From NCBI GenBank assembly GCA_938048185.1, contig CALIVT010000008.1, positions 31,831-95,830 of the forward strand: 64,000 nucleotides of DNA. Direction: 5' to 3'. This document shows positions 9,468 through 16,240 of the stretch, in pieces. How positions within the stretch are numbered: the stretch's first letter is position 1; the number at the start of each line of letters is the position of its first letter. A program made the translations under genes and the position numbers. The notes beneath the pieces were generated by a model. The model saw only the letters and a program-made list of their open reading frames with translations. It did no database searches and had not been told where the DNA came from. This stretch comes from an uncultured Arenicella sp. GTDB taxonomy: Bacteria; Pseudomonadota; Gammaproteobacteria; Arenicellales; Arenicellaceae.

Positions 9468-10229
9468 ATGAAGATCAAACTTAACCCTGAACTTGACCTT
9501 GGATTTTTAAAGCAAGAATTTAAGAAGAACAATCGGCTGAGAATTCAAAACTTGGTAAGCTCGGAATCGGCTGAATATATTCTCGATGGTCTTAGGAATA
9601 CAACCGCATGGCATTTGGTGCACACCGATGAGAATGCAAATCCTGTGCAAATAAGTCCCGCCGAACTAGAAAAAATGTCTCCGGGAACCTATGAGGGGAT
9701 CATTAAAAAACTGCACATGGCCGCGCCATCAAGATATCAATTTATCTACAAATACTTCCCGATCATCGATGCCATCAACGACGGTCGCATAACCGAAGCA
9801 TCAATGCTTTACCAGGTTGCGTCGTTTTTTAACGGAACCGAGTTTATGCGTTTCGCTCGTGAACTGACAGATACGCATTCTCTCGTTAAAGTTGATACCA
9901 AAGCCTCGCTGTACGAAGCAGGCCATTTCTTAAACGCGCACGATGATCGTGACCCAACGGACCTGGGCAATGGTGTGCGGCGCTTCGCGATAGTAGCTGG
10001 ATACACTAAGAATTGGTCACCAAATTGGGGTGGGCAGACTAACTTCTTCACTGGCCCAAACGACGGCTCATTTGAAAGTTGGAACCCGGGCTTCAATACC
10101 TTAAGTATTTTCCGTGTTCCCACCTTGCATAACGTAAGTTATGTCGTACCGTACGCACCGCAGGGGCTGTACGGAATCACCGGCTGGTTAAGGGACGATG
10201 AAAACGTAAACCGTCCAGACCTTGACTAA
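9468..10229 (+). CDS. OGFOD1-like oxygenase paralogue lacking the expected 2-oxoglutarate-binding Arg
   Basis: A 253-residue relative of the divergent neighbour at 8506. The iron triad is kept: H158 and D160 (N-A-H-D-D) and H221 (P-T-L-H-N-V-S-Y-V-V). The strand that should carry the 2OG-binding Arg reads G-L-Y-G-I-T-G-W, so the Arg is replaced by L234. It also has insertions around residues 55-75 and 161-170. It may use another residue for the co-substrate, bind a different co-substrate, or have lost catalysis and act as a binding partner. The next gene starts 2 nt after its stop, so the two are coupled. Confidence 0.82.
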   Translation: MKIKLNPELDLGFLKQEFKKNNRLRIQNLVSSESAEYILDGLRNTTAWHLVHTDENANPVQISPAELEKMSPGTYEGIIKKLHMAAPSRYQFIYKYFPIIDAINDGRITEASMLYQVASFFNGTEFMRFARELTDTHSLVKVDTKASLYEAGHFLNAHDDRDPTDLGNGVRRFAIVAGYTKNWSPNWGGQTNFFTGPNDGSFESWNPGFNTLSIFRVPTLHNVSYVVPYAPQGLYGITGWLRDDENVNRPDLD

Positions 10230-10231
10230 CA

Positions 10232-11428
10232 TTGAACAATTCAGATTTACTATCGGCGTCGAATGAAGCGATCGCTAGCGGCGATAACGCACGCGGTTTG
10301 TTGGCTCTGCGAAAATTCAATCTCAACAATACTGATGATGCGGCCGCTTGGCACCGGCAAGCATTGCTTGAGGAGCAAATAGGCGATTGGAATAAAGCTG
10401 GACATGCTCACCATCAGTGTATCTCGCTCGCGCCAAACAATGTAATTGGCTATCTGTACTTAGGCGCGTGGCTCAAAGGGAACAATCAACTTGAGTGCGC
10501 GGCCGCCGCATTCTCTCTTGCACAGAGCATTGACCCGAACAGCCTTGCGTTGTGGCGATCGCCGGACATCTCAGACCCGACTCGAAAGCGCTCTCGCGCA
10601 GGCGATGAACTGTTGCGTCGCTTCCTGAGCGACCAGCATCGCACCTCGGTTGCAAATAGCCCTAAGACATCTCCGGTAGGCGACTCAATATGGACTCGAA
10701 CACATGACAAGACGGTTAAGTTTAATGAGCCATTGTTTTCCCCAGAACTGTTTTTCATTCCCGGAGTTTATCGAAAGCCCATATACAAGGCTTCTGAGTT
10801 CACATGGGCGACTGGTCTAATTGAACAATTTGATTCGATAAAACTCGAGCTGGCTTCTGTATTAAATGAGAATGGCAACGAGGTATTACGCCCGTACCTG
10901 CCACAGGAACTCGTTGTAGATGGCGACTTGCAGGGGCTCGCGGGCTCGCTCAATTGGTCTGCTCTGGATCTCTACAAAGACGGCATACTAAATCAGAAGA
11001 TCGCTGAGCGATTCCCTGTCACGTTGAGTGCGCTCGAGAAAATCCCCACGTATGGCTTAGACGAAACGCCGTTTGAGGTATTCTTCTCAATACTAAAGCC
11101 AGGGCAGACCATCGCGCCGCATTTCGGGCAATCAAACCATAGTTTAAACGTTCATTTACCAATCAAGGTTCCAGAACAATGCTATTTGTCTGTCGCGAAT
11201 GAACGACATCAATGGGAGCCGGGCGAACTTCTTATATTCGACGATAGTTACCTACATTCGGCACATAACGAGAGTAAAGAAGCGCGAATTGTGCTGATTT
11301 TCTCAATTTGGCACCCGTCACTGAGTGCAAAAGAACAGGGCTTGGTTCAAAACTGCTTCAGAGTTCGAAAACAATGGCTTGATAGTCGGCTCGCTCTTCT
11401 TACTGAATCCAAGGCCGCTTTGTGCTAG
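10232..11428 (+). CDS. TPR protein with aspartyl/asparaginyl beta-hydroxylase (AspH) domain
   Basis: A 398-residue protein with TPR-like helices at about residues 1-110 and an AspH-type domain at about 165-365. Catalytic features line up with mammalian AspH, which uses only two His iron ligands: H297 (A-P-H-F-G-Q), H342 (F-D-D-S-Y-L-H) and the 2-oxoglutarate Arg R352, followed by S-I-W-H-P. Such enzymes hydroxylate Asp or Asn in peptides or proteins; in bacteria some act on small molecules or lipid A. The start is TTG, 2 nt after the preceding stop, which points to translational coupling with the oxygenase upstream. Its 3' end is only 8 bp from the convergent sulfotransferase gene. Confidence 0.85.
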   Translation: MNNSDLLSASNEAIASGDNARGLLALRKFNLNNTDDAAAWHRQALLEEQIGDWNKAGHAHHQCISLAPNNVIGYLYLGAWLKGNNQLECAAAAFSLAQSIDPNSLALWRSPDISDPTRKRSRAGDELLRRFLSDQHRTSVANSPKTSPVGDSIWTRTHDKTVKFNEPLFSPELFFIPGVYRKPIYKASEFTWATGLIEQFDSIKLELASVLNENGNEVLRPYLPQELVVDGDLQGLAGSLNWSALDLYKDGILNQKIAERFPVTLSALEKIPTYGLDETPFEVFFSILKPGQTIAPHFGQSNHSLNVHLPIKVPEQCYLSVANERHQWEPGELLIFDDSYLHSAHNESKEARIVLIFSIWHPSLSAKEQGLVQNCFRVRKQWLDSRLALLTESKAALC

Positions 11429-11436
11429 GCGCTTAG

Positions 11437-13308
11437 CTACTTTAGTTTCGCTAATTCGGGGATAGCTAACTCATAGTTACGCCATCGATCAACCCGTTTA
11501 TCAGCGATCGGCTGCCGAACTTCCATCTCACTAAACGTAAAACTCTGATTAATCGACTGATGAAACTCGAGATAGTCCTCGTTCCATGCAAAGCCGCAAA
11601 ATTCCACAAGCTGCTTACCCACCGTCTTAGGGTATTGCACTAAGTCTTCATAGTTCAGATCGAGCACTCTATCGGAATTAAGAGATGCCCAATGCTTCAT
11701 CAATCGCTCGCTTTGATTATAAAAATGTTCGAGGGATGACCACGATGTAGCGTAGTTATGACCTTCAGAAAACGCATGACAGTAAATCGACAAGCAAACA
11801 TCCTTTATCGCGCGATGCATTTGTATCACCCTTGCTTCGGGAAACAGTTTCAGAATCAAGCCTACATTACGGAAGTTATGTGGCATTTTATCGGTAAAAT
11901 ATAAGGTCGAAATATCGGGTATTTTTTCTAGATAAGAACTGCGAAGTTGATGCCATTGTTCAGGTGAGATTTGATCGACGCTCGGCAACTTACCTGATCT
12001 CTGCCTGTATTGAAAATCCGTGGCAACAAACTCTATTGCTTCTAATTCCCCAGCATTAAATACGTCCGAGTTCTGACCCAGAATACGCTCGACTAAGGTA
12101 GTGCCGCTTCTCGGCACGCCGACGATAAAAATGGGTCGCAGATCTTCCCTTACCGTGTTTAGGGCTCCCGGCATACTCATCACTTGCTGACTAAATTGCT
12201 CGATGGTTTGATCAGTATATAACTCGTTACTCGACGAATCATAGGCGCCACTAGAACGAACCAAAAAGCTTTGCTGCACACCGTTTGCCCGCCTAAATGA
12301 TTCCGCCGCTGCTTGGTAGTCTTTTAGACGTTCTTGCATCTGTGCCAGCGCGTAGTTCAGCAACGCTTGATGATGATGGTTTAACGCTAACACTTGCTCC
12401 TCTTTTGCCAGCTCTTGCGTCAAGGTTGCGATGTAACCCGACAGTTGACCCTCGCCCGCCAACTCAGACCTTATGTTCCACGCCTGTCCGTGGTTGGGCA
12501 TCCGTTTTAAGACTTCATCTATCGCCTGATTGGCTTGTTCGTAATCTGCATTCAATCGATGAACTTTAGCCTTAAGCATATAGACCTCGGCACCATCCTC
12601 ACCGAGTTCTAATGCCGAATCGATGGCTTTTGCGCACTGGTCAGGCAACTGGGCAATCAACAAGAGGTCCGAGAACCGAAGATAGTCGTTGGCATTCGGT
12701 GTCACAATCTCAAGATACTTTTCATAACTAGAAATAGCGGTCGTATAATCTCTATGGCTAGCAGCGGCAATAGACAATTCATTTAAGACAAGCGCGTCAT
12801 TTGGGCGCTCCTTGCTAAGGCGCGTCAATACATTTATCGCTTCTTTCCAACGATTCAACGCGCCGTGCGCCTTCGCTAATAGCAGCTGATCCGCGGGCAA
12901 TAAAGTGTTTAAACGCGCCAACATTTGAATTGCGGCGTTGGGTTCCTTCAACGAGAGAAAGACTTCGGCCAATTTTCCACAAAAAACTGGGTCGTCTCGG
13001 CAGTATTTTGACGCTCGTTGAAACGCTATTAGAGCCTCTATTTTCTGGCCAGCCAAACTTAAAGCATAACCATAGTTAAATGCAATATCCGCAGCTTCGG
13101 GCTCTAGAGAAGACGCACGCTCAAACGAAATCAATGCACGCTTTAAACGGTTCTTGTTCAACGCGATGGTGCCAAGACCATAGTGCGCTGACGCAGAGTT
13201 CTCGTCTAACGCGAGCGCCTCGAGATAGAGCCTCTCGGCCTGCTCGTATTCCCGCATAGAGAGCGCTGAATCAGCATTACTAATAATTTTTTCTACACTT
13301 TTATCCAA
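11437..13308 (-). CDS. TPR-sulfotransferase fusion
   Basis: A 623-residue protein. About ten TPR-like helix pairs cover residues 5-345, followed by a PAPS-dependent sulfotransferase domain. The 5'-phosphosulfate loop is V-G-V-P-R-S-G-T-T-L at 396-405. The 3'-phosphate site carries R499 and S507 (M-H-R-A-I-K-D-V-C-L-S). This architecture recalls protein-tyrosine sulfotransferases and is frequent beside TonB receptors in marine proteobacteria, with unknown substrate. The start is TTG with GGAA seven nt upstream. It is the last of three minus-strand genes after the TPR-oxygenase and methyltransferase. No signal peptide, so it acts in the cytoplasm. Confidence 0.9.
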   Translation of the reverse strand: MDKSVEKIISNADSALSMREYEQAERLYLEALALDENSASAHYGLGTIALNKNRLKRALISFERASSLEPEAADIAFNYGYALSLAGQKIEALIAFQRASKYCRDDPVFCGKLAEVFLSLKEPNAAIQMLARLNTLLPADQLLLAKAHGALNRWKEAINVLTRLSKERPNDALVLNELSIAAASHRDYTTAISSYEKYLEIVTPNANDYLRFSDLLLIAQLPDQCAKAIDSALELGEDGAEVYMLKAKVHRLNADYEQANQAIDEVLKRMPNHGQAWNIRSELAGEGQLSGYIATLTQELAKEEQVLALNHHHQALLNYALAQMQERLKDYQAAAESFRRANGVQQSFLVRSSGAYDSSSNELYTDQTIEQFSQQVMSMPGALNTVREDLRPIFIVGVPRSGTTLVERILGQNSDVFNAGELEAIEFVATDFQYRQRSGKLPSVDQISPEQWHQLRSSYLEKIPDISTLYFTDKMPHNFRNVGLILKLFPEARVIQMHRAIKDVCLSIYCHAFSEGHNYATSWSSLEHFYNQSERLMKHWASLNSDRVLDLNYEDLVQYPKTVGKQLVEFCGFAWNEDYLEFHQSINQSFTFSEMEVRQPIADKRVDRWRNYELAIPELAKLK

Positions 13309-13376
13309 AATTGTTCCGTCACTAATATATTGAGTTACTCTCTAAAACCCGCCGACGCGATTTATCAAACTACGGA

Positions 13377-14291
13377 TTAGGTGCGACGTTCAGCATCAAC
13401 TAACCAACCCAGTAAATATTGGTCAGAGACGTCATCTGCGTAATAAGGGCAACAGGTCACCGCGTGCATACCGTGATGTTCAAGCGTTGCCGTGAAGTCG
13501 CCCATACTTTCTTCTGATTGTGCAACACCGATCATTTGAGAAAGACGCGCGTGTTCAGACCGCACCCGCAAATTCAACGTGGCTCCTAAATCGATTGCAG
13601 CCTTAGGGTCGACCGACATCTGAGCGACAATTTGATTTATTCCAGAAAACACCTGCCCGGATATCTTTTGCGTCAGCGATACGTCGCTTGCCTGATGCTC
13701 AGCCGCTTTTTGTTCTAAGGTTTTTAGTTCAATCTTACCTTTGAGAACACTTAATAGACATTCAATCAAACCATCGGGCTTAATCAACTCGGACATCTCG
13801 TGAAGGTTTGCCTTTGAGCTACGAACAATTTCACTGTCTGAATGATGTATTAGAAACCTTAACCTGCCACCAAGTTTCAACAAGGGCAATACCGCTAAGG
13901 ATGTGGCCTGTAGTCCGGCATATTCTATTCCAAATTGACTGGTTAACGCGTCAAACGTTTGAGGCTCGAGCGAGAGCTGGTTAATATCCGTATTCGCAAT
14001 AAACTCAACCGAACTCAATGCGCCGTGATCGCTCAAATGTTCTAGTGGAGCGATATCAGCTCGATCGACCCCTGATATTCGATGGTTTTTGTTATCCGCC
14101 AATAAAGCGTACGGCACAGCACCGTTGCCAGTAGCGAGATCAAGTATGCGACTCGCGGCTCCAAGTCCAGACGAGAAAGTCGACCATAACGTGTTTAACG
14201 CTTTCTGATCAACATCTTGATCCGCTGCAACACAGCTGTGCAAGCGATCTTGCGCCCAATAAAGCGACCATTCTATATTTTCATTTTTCAT
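13377..14291 (-). CDS. Class I SAM-dependent methyltransferase
   Basis: A 304-residue protein with a Rossmann-type SAM site: motif I I-L-D-L-A-T-G-N-G-A at residues 49-58, an acidic residue after beta-2 (S-G-V-D-R, near 75), and a motif II/post-motif region T-S-Q-F-G-I-E-Y-A near 125. The N-terminal W-x-L-Y-W-A-Q-D-R-L-H segment resembles small-molecule and quinone/tellurite-type methyltransferases, but the substrate cannot be deduced. Gaps of 36 and 68 nt separate it from the TPR-oxygenase upstream and the TPR-sulfotransferase downstream, giving a likely three-gene operon. Confidence 0.82.
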   Translation of the reverse strand: MKNENIEWSLYWAQDRLHSCVAADQDVDQKALNTLWSTFSSGLGAASRILDLATGNGAVPYALLADNKNHRISGVDRADIAPLEHLSDHGALSSVEFIANTDINQLSLEPQTFDALTSQFGIEYAGLQATSLAVLPLLKLGGRLRFLIHHSDSEIVRSSKANLHEMSELIKPDGLIECLLSVLKGKIELKTLEQKAAEHQASDVSLTQKISGQVFSGINQIVAQMSVDPKAAIDLGATLNLRVRSEHARLSQMIGVAQSEESMGDFTATLEHHGMHAVTCCPYYADDVSDQYLLGWLVDAERRT

Positions 14292-14327
14292 ATTTTTCTG
14301 ATTATAGGATGCTTAAATCACAACTCA

Positions 14328-16154
14328 TCATATAGGAATCACATCAAACGGTGATGTTAAACGATACTCGTTAGCATCACCGTAAAAAGGGTACGTCCCG
14401 TGCCAAAAATACGACGGGAAGAGCACGACCGAGCCCTCAGTTGGGGCTATCGTTTTTATAACACATTGGCGATCACCGATAGGCAATGGGCTTTCCCCGA
14501 ATTTTATAGCACCCGCTAAGGGATCCGAGCGCGTGTGCATGTTCGAGGGCAGCGAAATATAACAAGATGAGCTAATCCAACCTTGCGGGTGCACATGATT
14601 AACATGAAAACCATTTGCTTGTAACTTCACCGACCACGAACCAGAGAATTGAAAGCTATCTGTTTTTCTAGACAAAAACGGATGGGTACTATCGTCAGGC
14701 AATTCATTAATATAACGATTCAAAATACTACTAATACCGCTTACTAGCTCCTTTATCACTCGGCTTTTATCGTGAAACAGGCGCGGAGAAGTTTGAGTTC
14801 CCAGTCGCAATGTTTGCGTTAACGGTTGTCGTTGTGCGGTGTGTTGCTTTAACAGTACAGCGTTCAGCTTTTGGAGAAATTCTGAAAGAGAATGATAGCC
14901 TTGCGGAACCGGCAGCTGGTATTGTCGAATAAACTGATCGTAATTATTCAGCCAAGTCGCTCGCGGATCATCGCAAAAATTCCAAACCATGCCCTGAAGA
15001 GCCCACGTTAACTGACATTGAGGGAGGTCAGCGAATATTCGGTCAATCAACTTTTGAGCGTCTGCGTAACGCTCGAGAACAATACATACCTTCACTAGCT
15101 GTTGCGCGCGCTCAATTGAGAATTCGCGTTCGACTACCTCCGAAAAGGTGGCGTATGCCTGTTTATACTCATGGCGGTCGGCCTGCATTTTTGCTTCTAA
15201 CTCACGCAAACGGACCGTCGGGCCAAAGGCAGAAAGCGCCTTATCCAATTCGGTTTGGGCTAGCTTTTGGTTGTTCGTGTTTAGTAGGTAAGAAACATAA
15301 CTTACTCGTAACTCTTCATTGCTTGGGAATTTATTAATCGCGACCGCATAGCTTGCCCCGCCATCACCACCTCGATCAGCTTCCCACAAAATGCTATTTA
15401 AACCTTCGTGCGCATCTATATTTTCAGGGTACCTTTCAAGGTGATTGTTGAGTAAGCTGATTGCCTCATCTATTTGCCCTACTTCATTTAAGGTCATTGC
15501 TAGGCTTAATAAAACCTCTGCACGTTGAGAAACGTCGAGCGCTCGCCGATAAAAACTAATAGCCTCTGTTAACTCTTTACTCAAGTGATGAGTAAGTCCA
15601 AGGTTATACAACGCGTTTTGATGATCAGAATTTATTGCTATGACTTCGCGATATTTATTCTTAGCCAACTCTAATCGATTCGTTTTACGATAGCAGTTGC
15701 CAAGAGTAGTCAGAGCGACTAAGTCGCCCTTACTGAGGTTCAATACCTCTATCAGCCGCTGCTCAGCAGCATCAAAATTTCCGCTCGCGTAGTAGCAAAG
15801 CGCAAGGTTGCGAATCGCATCGAGGTAGGCATCTTGAAGACTAATTGCGCTCAAATAGTGCTTGATTGCGTGCTCAAATTCGCCACGGGATTTGAGCAGA
15901 TTGGCAAAATTGTTCAGCACCTGTGGCTGCTTTGGATTTAGCGCTAACGAACGCTCAAAATATTTTATCGCGTTCTCCGGATCATCGATTTCCTTATACG
16001 CGAGCGCCGCTAAATGCACGACATCAGGCTGTCTAGGCCACTGCGCTACAAGTAACTCAAGTTCGTTTATTGCCGCTGGCGCTGATCCACTAAACACCAC
16101 ATTAGACAGTCTTTTGAGGGCCTCCTGTAGTGCCAATAAATCATTATTCACCAT
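14328..16154 (-). CDS. TPR protein with C-terminal 2OG-Fe(II) oxygenase domain
   Basis: A 608-residue protein with TPRs across about residues 25-380 (G-E-F-E-H-A-I-K-H-Y, N-A-L-Y-N-L-G-L and similar). The C-terminal oxygenase domain at about 495-608 is of the putative 2OG-FeII_Oxy_5 kind. Candidate iron ligands are H520/H522 (V-N-H-V-H-P-Q-G-W) and H585 (S-Y-F-W-H-G-T-Y-P-F), with R598 as the co-substrate Arg. In this family the H-x-H-P motif precedes an S-x-x-x-Y strand, seen here as S-S-S-C-Y-I. Its start lies downstream of the receptor terminator at 16182-16214. Family is likely; the exact ligand set is inferred. Confidence 0.83.
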   Translation of the reverse strand: MVNNDLLALQEALKRLSNVVFSGSAPAAINELELLVAQWPRQPDVVHLAALAYKEIDDPENAIKYFERSLALNPKQPQVLNNFANLLKSRGEFEHAIKHYLSAISLQDAYLDAIRNLALCYYASGNFDAAEQRLIEVLNLSKGDLVALTTLGNCYRKTNRLELAKNKYREVIAINSDHQNALYNLGLTHHLSKELTEAISFYRRALDVSQRAEVLLSLAMTLNEVGQIDEAISLLNNHLERYPENIDAHEGLNSILWEADRGGDGGASYAVAINKFPSNEELRVSYVSYLLNTNNQKLAQTELDKALSAFGPTVRLRELEAKMQADRHEYKQAYATFSEVVEREFSIERAQQLVKVCIVLERYADAQKLIDRIFADLPQCQLTWALQGMVWNFCDDPRATWLNNYDQFIRQYQLPVPQGYHSLSEFLQKLNAVLLKQHTAQRQPLTQTLRLGTQTSPRLFHDKSRVIKELVSGISSILNRYINELPDDSTHPFLSRKTDSFQFSGSWSVKLQANGFHVNHVHPQGWISSSCYISLPSNMHTRSDPLAGAIKFGESPLPIGDRQCVIKTIAPTEGSVVLFPSYFWHGTYPFYGDANEYRLTSPFDVIPI

Positions 16155-16181
16155 AGTAATTAGTTTGAACTATCTCGAAGA

Positions 16182-16214
16182 ATAAAAAAACGGCAAGCCG
16201 AAGCTTGCCGTTTC
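16182..16214 (-). terminator. Intrinsic terminator after the TonB-dependent receptor gene
   Basis: On the minus strand a 9-bp perfect stem, ACGGCAAGC / GCTTGCCGT with a UUCG tetraloop, is followed by T7. It lies between the receptor stop (16241) and the TPR-oxygenase start (16154). UUCG loops are very stable. It would limit read-through and make the receptor mRNA much more abundant than the enzyme genes behind it. Confidence 0.93.
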
Positions 16215-16240
16215 TACTTTACCGAGTTTAGCGGTGCAGT

